Below are positions 18,618 through 27,976 of a DNA stretch of 64,000 nucleotides, piece by piece. The stretch covers positions 549,586-613,585 of the forward strand of contig NC_009364.1 of the NCBI RefSeq assembly GCF_000092065.1, given 5' to 3'. A program made the translations under genes and the position numbers. The notes under the pieces are model-generated. The model searched no databases, was not told the origin of the DNA, and saw only the letters and a list, made by a program, of their open reading frames with translations. Numbering within the stretch: position 1 is the stretch's first letter; each line of letters starts with the position of its first letter. Origin of the DNA: Ostreococcus lucimarinus CCE9901 (lineage: Eukaryota > Chlorophyta > Mamiellophyceae > Mamiellales > Bathycoccaceae).

Positions 18618-20024
18618 ATGCGTCGCCCCGTGTTTTGCGTGGTCGTATGCATCGCCTTTTCGTCGTTCCACGTCGGCGACGCCGCGGAGTCATCGTGCCA
18701 AACGCTCGTGTTCTCCGGGCTTTCCACGTCGTGCAACTTGAACGGCGGACAGAGCTCGAGCGAGGACGCGTGTTGTCGAGCGCTCGACAAAGCGAACGCA
18801 AAACGCTGTTTTTGCGACAATCAACTTATGACGACGATTCAGTTAGTGATTGGAGAAAACGGCATCCAGTTTTTTCGAGACTTCGCGATTGGTTCGTGCT
18901 CTGGAGAACTCACGGAGGGTGAGGCGTGCGACGACGTCGCCGGCGACGACGGATCCGAGTGGGACGGCGTCATCGCGCCGCCGCCGCCGATGGACCACAC
19001 ACACACACATCGCGATTTGGAGTTATCCGAGATTGAGTATTACACGCAAGACGTGCGAGGTTCGCCACCACCCGATCGTCGGCCGACGCCGCTGTTCCCA
19101 ACGCGAGCGCCTCCGGAACGAGAAACCATCGCAAATTTCATACTCGATCCCAGACGCGACGCGGAGATTGGATTTACGGCGGACGCTCTCACGCTCACCG
19201 GCGTTCGGAACGACTTGGATTCCAATCAAACTTCAACGGTTTTCGTACCGACAAACGAGGCGTGGTACGCCCTGCTCTTTCGTCTCGGCGTCACGAAGGA
19301 GGAACTGTTCGCCGACACGATTTGGCTGGCCGACGCGCTTCGATACCACATCGTCCGCGACATCGCGCACACCTCAAACATGGGTTTCGGAACTTCGCTT
19401 ATGACTGATCTCGACGACGAAGAGTTGCATGTGGAGAAGTATACCGATAGCAGGCGTTCGAACGTTCCCGTTCGCGTCAACGGATGCTTTGTTCATCCCG
19501 CGGCGAATCGCCGCGACGTCAGAGTCGGCGACCACGGCGTCGTACACTATATCGATTGTGTTTTACTACCACCGCGGCACCCATTACCCACGTCGCGCAC
19601 GCTGGCGCAATATATTTCGTCAGAGCCGAGCGTGTCGATGTTCGCCAACGCGTTGGCGGGCTCGACGTTGATGTCCGAGCTCTGGAACGAATCCCGTAGG
19701 TTCACCGTCTTCGCGCCGACGAACGATGCGTTCGTGCGATTCTTGGGAGATCCACGCGTCGGGGCGACATTTTACGACGACGGCGTCTTTCGAGACATGC
19801 TGTCTCGCCACGTCGCGCTCGGATTCCACGAAATCTCTGAACTTGCCACCGGGCGCGCCTTGAAATCGCTCACCACCGTCGCCGGCGACGACGATCAAAG
19901 TCGCGTGTACGTGGAGACGCGACGACGAGGCGAAGTCTTCGTAAACGGATGCGCCGTCATCGGTGAACAAATTTTCGCGCGCGACGGCGCCGTACACTTC
20001 ATCGACTGCGTGCTGACTGACTGA
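18618..20024 (+). CDS. Secreted protein: 8-cysteine (LTP-like) domain plus two fasciclin domains
   Basis: The 468-residue protein begins with a clear signal peptide (residues 1 to about 22, cleavage near HVGDA). Next are eight cysteines at 27, 39, 52, 53, 64, 66, 94 and 104. The order C-C-CC-CxC-C-C is the eight-cysteine motif of plant non-specific lipid-transfer proteins. After a Pro/His-rich linker come two FAS1 domains (about 165-310 and 325-466), each with the FAS1 cores TVFVPTNEAW / TVFAPTNDAF and NGC...VHYIDCVLL / VHFIDCVL. No C-terminal hydrophobic GPI signal is visible. It is likely an extracellular or lumenal adhesion protein. ATG 18618 is chosen over an in-frame GTG at 18555 because of the signal peptide. 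Confidence 0.87.
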   Translation: MRRPVFCVVVCIAFSSFHVGDAAESSCQTLVFSGLSTSCNLNGGQSSSEDACCRALDKANAKRCFCDNQLMTTIQLVIGENGIQFFRDFAIGSCSGELTEGEACDDVAGDDGSEWDGVIAPPPPMDHTHTHRDLELSEIEYYTQDVRGSPPPDRRPTPLFPTRAPPERETIANFILDPRRDAEIGFTADALTLTGVRNDLDSNQTSTVFVPTNEAWYALLFRLGVTKEELFADTIWLADALRYHIVRDIAHTSNMGFGTSLMTDLDDEELHVEKYTDSRRSNVPVRVNGCFVHPAANRRDVRVGDHGVVHYIDCVLLPPRHPLPTSRTLAQYISSEPSVSMFANALAGSTLMSELWNESRRFTVFAPTNDAFVRFLGDPRVGATFYDDGVFRDMLSRHVALGFHEISELATGRALKSLTTVAGDDDQSRVYVETRRRGEVFVNGCAVIGEQIFARDGAVHFIDCVLTD

Positions 20025-20064
20025 AGACTGTATACGTAATGATACAACGTAATGATACAACAAA

Positions 20065-20919
20065 CTAAAACTCGAGCGAAGCGTCGCCGCCACCGTAATG
20101 AATCATCTCTGCCATCGCGCACGCCACGCACAACGCAGCCACGCCGCCGAACACGCGATAAAACTCCCCCCACTCCACGTCGTCGCTCGCCGCGTTGTCG
20201 CTCGATCGACTCGGCGCCAACAACGAAAACACCTTGGCGTAACACCGCCACCCGAGCATCACCCCCAGCGCGGTGAGCGTCGACACCAGCAGCCCGTGAG
20301 ATGCCTCTTGCGCTAATCCGCCTTTCGTCGCGAACACGACCCCGACCGCTTGCAACGGCGCCCACACCGCCCACGTTTGGACGACTTCGCTCGTCGCGCG
20401 CCGCACCGACGGCGTCTCGTCCCAGTCGATTTCGTAACTCTTCGTCAAAACCGCGCTCACCACCACCCACAAGATCAGCGACCACGCCGCGTCGATCGAA
20501 AACGCCGCCGCGCTCCGCGCCGTGACCTCGATCGGGGCCAACCATCCTGGGAAATCCGCCGCCGCGCTCACCGCGGAGACTTTTTTATACAACAGAAACA
20601 GCCACAGCACCGTCACGTCGCCGAGGACGAGCAGCCCGTCCTCGAGCGCGCGTCCTCGGTCGCGCGCGTCCTCTCGCGGGCGCGCGTCGTCGTCGCGCGC
20701 GTCGTCCGCGTCGTCGTCCAGCGCGCGCGTCGTTCGCGCGCGCGACGAACGCGCGCGCGCGGGTCTCGAGCGCCACGTCAGCATCGAGACCGCCTCGCGC
20801 GCGCGCGCGCGGCGCGCGGGGCGCGCGGGGCGCGCGCGCGCGATCCACGCGCGCGTCGCGCGATCGGCGACCGCGCCGCGCGTCGCGCGACCGCGCGCCG
20901 CGACGCGCGCGAGCGCCAT
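20065..20919 (-). CDS. Predicted plastid multi-pass membrane protein, unknown family
   Basis: The 284-residue protein has an Arg/Ala-rich presumed transit peptide (about 1-75) and at least five hydrophobic segments: GLLVLGDVTVLWLFLLYK, AAWSLILWVVVSAVL, TWAVWAPLQAVGVVF, LLVSTLTALGVMLGW and VFGGVAALCVACAMAEM. Between helices is the polar segment YEIDWDETPSVRRATSEVV. The family was not recognised with confidence. The arrangement suggests an inner-envelope or thylakoid protein. An ACTGAC motif lies just upstream (about 20929-20934) with no nearby acceptor, so no intron was called. The 3' end converges on the fasciclin gene with a 40-bp gap. Confidence 0.7.
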   Translation of the reverse strand: MALARVAARGRATRGAVADRATRAWIARARPARPARRARAREAVSMLTWRSRPARARSSRARTTRALDDDADDARDDDARPREDARDRGRALEDGLLVLGDVTVLWLFLLYKKVSAVSAAADFPGWLAPIEVTARSAAAFSIDAAWSLILWVVVSAVLTKSYEIDWDETPSVRRATSEVVQTWAVWAPLQAVGVVFATKGGLAQEASHGLLVSTLTALGVMLGWRCYAKVFSLLAPSRSSDNAASDDVEWGEFYRVFGGVAALCVACAMAEMIHYGGGDASLEF

Positions 20920-20955
20920 CGGCGACGACGCGTCAGTCTGTGCCGCGCCTCGCGC

Positions 20956-22395
20956 ATGCGCTCGACGTCGACGCGGTCGACGAACGCGACGCGCGGCGCG
21001 CGACGCGACGCGACGCGCGAGAGCGCGCGCGTCTCGAGGCGCGGAACGGCGCGCGACGCGCGCGCGATGCGGCGCGCGCGCGCGAGCGCGAGCGATGGGT
21101 GGTTGTACTGCGGCTTGGACTTTGGGACGTCGAGCGCGCGCCTGGCGCTCGTGGACGATCGAGGCGCGCTCGTCGGCGTGCGAACGAGGGCGTACGACGA
21201 CGCGAACGCGAGCGTCGCGCGGGCGTGGGAGCGCGCGCTGTTCGAGCTGCTCGAGGACGCGATGGACGCGGAGGAGCGCGAGCGGTGCCAAGGCGTGGCG
21301 GTGGACGGCACGAGCGGGACGGTGGTCATCGTCGACGCGCGCGACGGGCGAGCGCTGCGAGAACCGTACATGTATAACGAAACGTTTCCAGACGAAGTAG
21401 AACGCGTGCGAGCGCTGAGGAACGGGCCGGGGAAGGATTCGACGGAGAGCGCGTCGAGCGCGGCGTGTAAACTTTCGAGATGGTTTCGCGTGGACGCGGA
21501 GGGAGACAGAGAGCACGCGGCGCTGTTGCATCACGCGGATTGGTTGGCGTATCTGCTGCACAAGAAGATGGGCATGAGTGATTTCAATAACGCGTTGAAG
21601 CTTGGGTTCGATCCAGCGCCGGGGGTGGAGGCGTTTCCGGGATGGTTGCGAGACGCGCCGTTTGGGTACATGTTGCCGACGGACGTTCGCGCGCCGGGAA
21701 CGTCGTTCGGCGTCATGGACGCCGATGTGGCGAAGCGGTTAGGATTTCCGTCGACGTGTGAAGTCATCGCAGGGACGACGGATAGCGTCGCCGCGTTCGT
21801 GGCGTCGAAGGCGGCCGAATCGGGAGAGTGCGCGACGAGTCTCGGGAGCACGCTCGCGTTGAAACTCATCTCCGACACGCGCGTCGACGACCTGAGCTCG
21901 GGCGTGTACTCGCACCGTCTCAACGGTCGGTGGCTCGTGGGCGGGGCGTCGAATCTGGGAGGATGGATTTTACGCAGATTCTTTTCCAACGACGCCCTCG
22001 AGTCGCTGAGCGAGAAAATAGCAAACGAAGGTTACGTCGCGACGGAGGATTATTTCGACGGGGTGATGCTAGGTTTCGGTCTGAGCGTCGACGAGGCGTC
22101 GGCGATCGTGGAAAAGTCACGACCGGCGGACGACGCGCAATTCGTGGTGAACATTCTCAGTTCCATCGCCAACGTCGAGGCGAGATGCTACGAGCGCATG
22201 CGAACGCTCGGGGCGTCGCACGGCGCGCGCAAAGTGTACACCGCGGGAGGTGGGGCGAAGAACGGCGTGTGGAGTGGCATGCGCTCGAAAGCCATGGGAG
22301 ATATCCCTGTCGAACGATCGGCGTGCGACGAAGCCGCGTACGGCGCGGCGCTCCTCGCTCGACAGGGAAGGAAACGGTTATCCGGCTACATTTAA
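20956..22395 (+). CDS. FGGY-family sugar kinase, D-ribulose kinase (XK-1/SePSK)-like
   Basis: The 479-residue protein carries an Arg/Ser/Thr-rich transit-peptide-like N-terminus and then a full FGGY kinase. The phosphate-1 motif GLDFGTSSARLAL starts near residue 53, followed by VAVDGTSGTVVIVD, WLAYLLHKKMGMSDFNNALKLG, AGTTDSVAAFVAS, SLGSTLALKL and a C-terminal GGGAKN adenosine motif. It resembles the plastid XK-1 of Arabidopsis and its cyanobacterial homologue, which phosphorylate D-ribulose. ATP-dependent phosphorylation of a pentulose in the plastid is therefore the likely role. The start could instead be 21067 (442 residues, no transit peptide). Confidence 0.87.
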   Translation: MRSTSTRSTNATRGARRDATRESARVSRRGTARDARAMRRARASASDGWLYCGLDFGTSSARLALVDDRGALVGVRTRAYDDANASVARAWERALFELLEDAMDAEERERCQGVAVDGTSGTVVIVDARDGRALREPYMYNETFPDEVERVRALRNGPGKDSTESASSAACKLSRWFRVDAEGDREHAALLHHADWLAYLLHKKMGMSDFNNALKLGFDPAPGVEAFPGWLRDAPFGYMLPTDVRAPGTSFGVMDADVAKRLGFPSTCEVIAGTTDSVAAFVASKAAESGECATSLGSTLALKLISDTRVDDLSSGVYSHRLNGRWLVGGASNLGGWILRRFFSNDALESLSEKIANEGYVATEDYFDGVMLGFGLSVDEASAIVEKSRPADDAQFVVNILSSIANVEARCYERMRTLGASHGARKVYTAGGGAKNGVWSGMRSKAMGDIPVERSACDEAAYGAALLARQGRKRLSGYI

Positions 22396-22476
22396 CGCTG
22401 CGAGCCTTTCGCCGTTCGCTCGGCGGTGAGTGCCTACATTTAATAGAATTCGATATCGCAACGCTGACTAAGCCAA

Positions 22477-23190
22477 TTAGTTATCGTACGGGTTCAGCAT
22501 CTTTTTGAACTTGGACAACAAGTCATTCTCTTCCGCGCCCGCCGTCGTCGAATCGTCATCCTTGGTGAGTAAAATGACGTCGTCGAACGGATTCTTCTGA
22601 CCTTGCTTTTCACGAATTTGTTCCTCGGTGATCTTAGAGCTTTCGTCACGCTCGCGATAACCGTACTCAACTCTTCCGAACGCCGGCGGTTTCGCCAACG
22701 CGGGATACATCTTAAACGCCGCCTCCTTCAAAGGCTTCTCCGCCGCCCAAATTTCCTTCTTGATATTACGCGGGCTCTCGCTCGCGAGAGGTCCCACGGG
22801 GAACCATTGATTAGGCCCAGCGGCGCGCACGAACACTTCGAAGATCGCTCCACCCTTCGCGACGATGGCGTCGAAGCGTTCCGCCGCCGCGACTTCCTCC
22901 GCGCTCGGCGGTTTCGCCTTCATCTGCTCCCCTTGCTTCCCACCGGTCTTCGCCTTACGCCTTTGAGGCTTTTGCGGTTTCGGCATCGGTTTGCCTCGTT
23001 TCGTCAACGCCGGCGCCTCGCTCGGCGCGACGAACGGCGATGGCGCGGCGCCATCGTTCGCGGCATCATCGTTCGCGGCGCGGCGAACGCACGCGACGCG
23101 ACGCTCGTTCTTCGCCGCGCGCCGCGTCGTCGTCGTTCGCGTCGTCATTCGCGTCGTCGTTCGCGTCGCCGTCGCCATCGTCGTCGCCAT
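22477..23190 (-). CDS. HHL1-like (DUF6523-type) plastid protein
   Basis: The 237-residue protein has a Thr/Arg-rich transit peptide, a basic Lys/Pro linker (KPQKPQRRKAKTGGKQG), and a conserved core: IFEVFVRAAGPNQWFPVGPL, KEAAFKMYPALAKPP, FGRVEYGYRERD. That core resembles a plant/cyanobacterial family which, as far as I recall, includes HHL1, a thylakoid protein linked to photosystem II protection in high light. Family assignment is from memory of the pattern and is tentative. It lies in tandem with DDB1, 145 bp away. Confidence 0.65.
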   Translation of the reverse strand: MATTMATATRTTTRMTTRTTTTRRAAKNERRVACVRRAANDDAANDGAAPSPFVAPSEAPALTKRGKPMPKPQKPQRRKAKTGGKQGEQMKAKPPSAEEVAAAERFDAIVAKGGAIFEVFVRAAGPNQWFPVGPLASESPRNIKKEIWAAEKPLKEAAFKMYPALAKPPAFGRVEYGYRERDESSKITEEQIREKQGQKNPFDDVILLTKDDDSTTAGAEENDLLSKFKKMLNPYDN

Positions 23191-23278
23191 CGCGTCGCGA
23201 GTCGGCGTGAGTATATGTGACGTCAGATGTGACGTCGTTATCCACTGAAAAAGGTCGGGACGCGTTTCGATTCAGTTT

Positions 23279-23330
23279 GGTTCGGTTCGGTTCGGTTCGA
23301 TTCAGTGCTACGCTACGCTACGTGTACGTT
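23279..23330. repeat. Short tandem repeats (GGTTC)4 and (GCTAC)3
   Basis: Between the HHL1-like start and the DDB1 stop lie about four copies of GGTTC and three of GCTAC. Both are pentanucleotides and are A+T-richer than their surroundings. They sit in the 3' flank of DDB1 and 5' flank of the HHL1-like gene. No function is evident. Confidence 0.7.
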
Positions 23331-23335
23331 CATCG

Positions 23336-26300
23336 TTAATGCGTCAAGCGCTGAAGCTCTTCGACGCGACGAATGATTTCGGCGCGATCGCACTTCATGT
23401 CAGCGGCGACGACGTCGGCTTGCTCGACTTTTAAGTCGAGAAACGATTCGACGAGGTCGCCGTCGACGAAATTCCTCGAAGGATCGCTCTTGCGGCGAAG
23501 CGTGTGGCGGAATGAACGCCACTCCGCGTGTTTCAAGCCACCGACGCCTTGGATGTGCTTGTTCATGGAGGTTTGAAGGCGCTCGGCGAAATCGTAGGCG
23601 TCCTTCGGCAGACTGGCCAAGACGCCGATGACGCCGTTACCAGTGCCGAAGAGCAAAGTGGGGACTTCTAAACTGTCGCCATCTTTGAGGCTCATGACGA
23701 GTGAACCAGGAGAGAACACGTTGACGAACTCACCTAGGTGATACTCGCCCGTGATTTCCAAACGACTACGCTCTTCGTCCGTCATAGCGTTCATGTTGCG
23801 AGCGACGGTAAACAGGTTCAAGCTGTTCTCGGCGCCGAGATAGGTTTCGTCATCGTCTAACATCGCCACCGCAGTCATCCAATTTGCGTTAAAGTCTCTC
23901 GCGATCTCGTCGATCGCGCCTTCTTCGGGCTTGTACTGTAACAGCGACATGGACTTAAGCAAATCGCCGACGAGAATCCAATCGCCTCTCGTCTTGACGG
24001 AGAACGTGATGATTTGGCCGTGGTGCGAGCACTCGCTCACCAGCTCGTGCGCGTCGTCTTCGCGCGGTGTCCATTTGAATAGCTCTAGCTTAGAATTGAT
24101 CCCCGCGAGAAGTTTACCCTTGAATGCGTTCAAGTTGTACACGGCGCCTCGAACTTCTTTCTCGGATACGAGTTCAAGGGCGTCCGCCTCAACGCGTAAG
24201 ACGAGAATGCGCCCGCGCGACGGTTCATCTTCTTGCTCGTAAGCAAACCCCGTACCGACGACGTAGTACTCTCTCGAATCGCCCGCGAACGAGCACGACA
24301 TCAAGGAACTCGCCAATTCGTGCTCTTCTAATCGAAACTGGTGGAGCGTGTCAAACGAACCGTCGTCGATGAGTCTGATGAAGAGTTCTTGATCACCCTT
24401 CGACATCAAATGCTCGACCGCGACCGCGAATGTGTTCGTGTCGACCTGATGCGCGATCCTACGCGGGTGACCACCGAGTGGGATCGTGCGAATGTGCAGC
24501 TTTTGAATGTCGTCAATCCCGCCGATGGTTAAATCTTCGTCGCCCGCCAACGCGAGAGCGTCCGGGAACGCTTCGCTGCTGAACGGACAGACATGCAACA
24601 CCTCTTGCACGTTGACGTTGGAGTAGATTAGCTTTTTGTTGTTGCTGAAGATCACCGTCGGCCTATCCGACGCCGCGAACACACTACTCACATTCGTCGC
24701 ATGGCTCTTAAACGTTTGCAACGTAATCGGCTTGGTACCGAGGCTCAATTTTTTGCGCCCGCTCAAAGCCCCAGTGTTCTGATCTAAAACGTACGTGATC
24801 AACTGACCGTCACCTAAGCCTACGAACAAGTATGGAATGTCTTCGAACGAACACAGCAACGTCGATCGAGGGATGATGTCTTCATCTGTACTTTCTTTCG
24901 TGATGACGCTCAAGTCACTCATTGACGCGAGCACGATATCCATGGACCACAAACCAACCGCGCACACCGGCGAGCTCATCCCATCGCCCATGGGCGTGCA
25001 ATCTAAGCAAGCTATTTCGTTCTCGAATGTCTTACTCGCCAAGAGGACGATTTTGCCCTTCGCCACGTTCAAGCAGTGTAACTGCCCGCCCGCCGCTGCA
25101 ACAAGAATTTGAGTCGGGTTGCACTTCGCCGAAAGAATCTCCGCACCGTCCTTTGGCTTCCATTCATCGAGTAAGTCGCCACCTCTTGAGACGAGGCGGA
25201 CGCCCCTGTGCGTCACTTGAAGGAAAACATTGCCTTGCATGTTGCCACAGCACAAAGTTTGCGCTTCAGCGTCGAAACCCGCAATTTCTGTCTCGTCCAA
25301 CGTGTCCCCTTCGTCCCCGACAAAGCCCAAGATGCGAGTTTCGTTTATGAATGTGACGACCAAGTACTTATCCATTTGGCTATCGTCGCTATCGCGAAGT
25401 GAAAACAAGCCTTTGACACCGGGAAGCTGAATCACCGCTTGCTCGTCAATGCCTATGCCGTTGCGCACTACGCGTAAACTCCCATCTTTTAACGCCCCGC
25501 TACACGTAACCACTTGCCCTTGACCGTGCCGCTCTAAGTCAACGAATGCAAAGTCTACAATGGGACCGAGATTGGTGAACTCTTCTAAAATTTGCACGTA
25601 CGTCGGGTTGCCGTCTTTATCGATGCTCGTCTTCTCCGCGTGCAGCTTGATGAGTTGCGAGTCGCCGTACGTGCTACCGACGAATACCACGCCGTTATCG
25701 AGATAGCTAAGCGTACTCGCGATTGACGTGTCGCCAAGTCTCTCAATTTTAAGCTCTCGAACGCGCTTGCCGTCGTGTAAGATGACGAGCAAGTAGAGCA
25801 TGCCGTCCGCGTCGCCCAGCAGGTAGCGCGAGCCGTCCGGATCAATAGCGCCGTAGCACGTGATGTTCGTCCGATCGGGGATGTTGGGGATGTTGATCGC
25901 TTTGAGAAACACATCTGCGTCGTCTTCGAACTTGTTCAAGTACACGATAATTTCCTGCCCCAAGACGACGACACCGCCGATGGGCGCGGGGACCGGAATT
26001 ATTTTATTCGAGCCACCCTCTAAATCGTTCTGCGCCCAAGGCGACGACACGAATTCCTTCTCGCGAATGCCGATCTCGTACGTCTTAATGTGTACCGCAT
26101 CTTTAGTGTCTCGGTAAAGCACCGCGATCGTCGGCTTGGGCGTGCCGTGCAAGAACTTGATGTCCTCCACGCGCAACTCCTCGAGGCGAATGTTAAACGC
26201 CTCCTTCACCCCGCCCTTTTCGTCGCACGGAATCACCTTGAATAATCCGTCGTACAGCCGCAACCCGATCGCTCGACACGTGTCATCCACGATCCCAATC

Positions 26301-26838
26301 TGTCCATCATCCGCCGGTCGACCGATATTATCCTGCACGTCCCCGAACGCCTCCGTCTTCAACTCTTCGTTCGCCTCGTCGTACGACAGCACCGTAAACC
26401 CATACCTCTCCGTCGTCAGGTACAACCGCGCCTTCCCATCGCCCGATCCCGTTTGGCACAGCGACATCGTCGCGATTCGACCATTTATCGGCACATCCAG
26501 CACCGGTTTCAGCCCCTCCGCGTGCAAGCGATACACCTCCAGTCGCGTGCTCTTCGCGACGATTAAATCAGTCGCCTCGCTCGACGTAAACTTTCCCACG
26601 GCCGAGTGCGTGACCACGGTGGGTTTGTGCGCCTGCGGAAACCACGCGTCGTCGTCGTCGTCGTCGTCAGTCGATCGCTCGTCATCGCGCAGAGCGTCGC
26701 GCAGTCGGTCGTTCGCTCGGTCGTCAACGATCGAGCGTCGCGTCGCTTCGCGTCGTACGCGCGCGCGCGCACCGTGACGACGTAATTGTGCTGACACCGC
26801 GCGCCTGAACCGCTCTCGCGCGCGTCCTCGTTCGTCAT
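23336..26838 (-). CDS. DDB1: DDB1, adaptor of CUL4 ubiquitin ligases (one intron)
   Basis: Exons 26838-26773 and 26632-23336 give 1120 residues, close to plant DDB1 (about 1088). Splicing joins CQHNYVVT to AHKPTVVTHS, reproducing the conserved N-terminus. Typical blocks follow: LIVAKSTRLEVY, INGRIATM, TERYGFTVLSYD, GRPADDGQIGIVD, LRLYDGLFKVIPCD, KEAFNIRLEELRVEDIKFL, and at the C-terminus GDLVESFLDLK. The protein forms three beta-propellers that bridge CUL4-RBX1 to WD40 substrate receptors in DNA repair and light signalling. The C-terminal helix ends at a normal stop. The gene for a SPA/COP1-like WD40 protein lies about 6 kb to the right. Confidence 0.96.
26633..26772 (-). other. Spliceosomal intron in DDB1
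   Basis: 140 nt on the minus strand, donor GTGCGC, branch motif GACTGACG and acceptor TTTCCGCAG. It is phase 0. Its removal recovers the conserved NYVVT-AHKPT junction of DDB1. Confidence 0.92.
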
Positions 26839-27124
26839 CGCGTCGAGGTCTTCGCGCGTCGCCGAGTGCGGATTGGCAGCTTGGATTGGGCGGCGACGGC
26901 GAGACGCGGCCGCGGCGCGCGCTTCGCGAGGGCATTCGGTCGTTCGAGGATCGAGCGGTGCGCGAGTTCGAGAAACGCAGATGCGCATATTTTGTGGCGT
27001 TGCAAAGGCAGGCTGGCGGCGGGGTGATGTCGATTTCGCGAAGCGCGAGGCGTGGGTGCGGGAAGCGCCGCGTCTGCGGCTGGCGGGAATAAAACGCGAC
27101 GCGAGATGAGAACGCGGCGCGAGA

Positions 27125-27769
27125 TCACGACGCCACGGGACTCGGTTCGGCGTCTCGACGCTCCTGCTCGGTCATCTCCTCTAACTCTCGCAAATCGTCC
27201 ACGTCGTCGTACTCCACGCGCGCGCCCTCCACGACGGCGCACCGCTCCGCGGAGTGTTCGTTGAGCGCCGCGCGTAAAATCTTAATCTTCGCGATCGACG
27301 CCGAGAACTGCGCCACGCACCCTTCGGTGCCGCGATAAAACTTAAAATACGGCAGCACCTTCACCCCCAGCGATTTGCACAGATCCTTATTCGCGTCGAA
27401 GTTCACCTTCACGAAGACGACGTCCGGGTACTCGGCCGCGATTTTACACAGCTTTGGATACAGCGCTCGGCACGCCCCGCACCATCGCGCGTACACGTCC
27501 ACGACGACCAGTTTATCGCTGTGTTCGTTCAGCACGCCCAGGAACGCCATCGTGTCGTCGCACTCGATCATGTTTTCTCCGCCGCCCTTCTCCCACCAGG
27601 GGTCTTTCGACGAGATCCTCGCGCGCGCGCGCGTCCTCGCACCGCGCGCGTCCTCGCGCGCGCGTCCTCGCGCGCGCACCGCGACGTTCGCCGTCGCGAG
27701 CGTCGTCGCGCGCATCGTCGTCGTCCGCGCGCCGTTCGCGCGTCGTCGCGTGCCGCGCACTTCACTCAT
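27125..27769 (-). CDS. Atypical Cys/His-rich thioredoxin (ACHT-like), plastid
   Basis: The 214-residue protein has a transit-peptide-like N-terminus of about 50 residues and then the ACHT signature KDPWWEKGGGENMIE. The thioredoxin fold follows, with active site WCGAC (Trp96, Cys97, Cys100), ALYPKLCKIAAEYPDVVFVKVNFD, the extra Cys in NKDLCKSLGVKVLPYFKFYRG, and a long acidic C-terminal tail. ACHT proteins are thylakoid-associated oxidants that transfer electrons to 2-Cys peroxiredoxin. The middle residue of the active site (GA) differs from the usual GS or AS. The 286-bp gap to the DDB1 start is in tandem orientation. Confidence 0.88.
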   Translation of the reverse strand: MSEVRGTRRRANGARTTTMRATTLATANVAVRARGRAREDARGARTRARARISSKDPWWEKGGGENMIECDDTMAFLGVLNEHSDKLVVVDVYARWCGACRALYPKLCKIAAEYPDVVFVKVNFDANKDLCKSLGVKVLPYFKFYRGTEGCVAQFSASIAKIKILRAALNEHSAERCAVVEGARVEYDDVDDLRELEEMTEQERRDAEPSPVAS

Positions 27770-27798
27770 TCATTCACTCACTCACTCACTCACTCATT
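27763..27798. repeat. CTCA-type tetranucleotide microsatellite
   Basis: A run of CACT/CATT tetramers overlaps the thioredoxin start codon region and its 5' flank. The ATG at 27769 lies at the edge of the repeat, so slippage would alter the leader rather than the protein. The divergent dihydrouridine synthase gene begins about 180 bp further right. Confidence 0.75.
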
Positions 27799-27885
27799 CG
27801 CGCGCGTCTCGGTCGAGACACCGCGACGCGACGCGACGCGACGCGCGATGACGACGACGTTCGAACGCGACGCGTCGTGAGCGCC

Positions 27886-27935
27886 TCGGTTCGAGCGACC
27901 TCGGCGCGAGCGACCTCGGCGCGAGCGACGACGCC
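27886..27935. repeat. 15-bp direct repeats in divergent promoter
   Basis: GCGAGCGACCTCGGC-like units occur about two and a half times in a row upstream of the dihydrouridine synthase start. The copies are nearly identical and non-coding in the chosen annotation. Confidence 0.65.
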
Positions 27936-27976
27936 GCCTCGACGACGCCGCCGCCGGAAGAGGCGCGACGGCACCG

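Noticed and set aside
20920-20955. Intron upstream of the plastid membrane protein (ACTGAC motif near 20930)
   Set aside because: No acceptor AG was found within the distance seen for the other introns, and the ATG at 20919 already gives a reasonable presequence.
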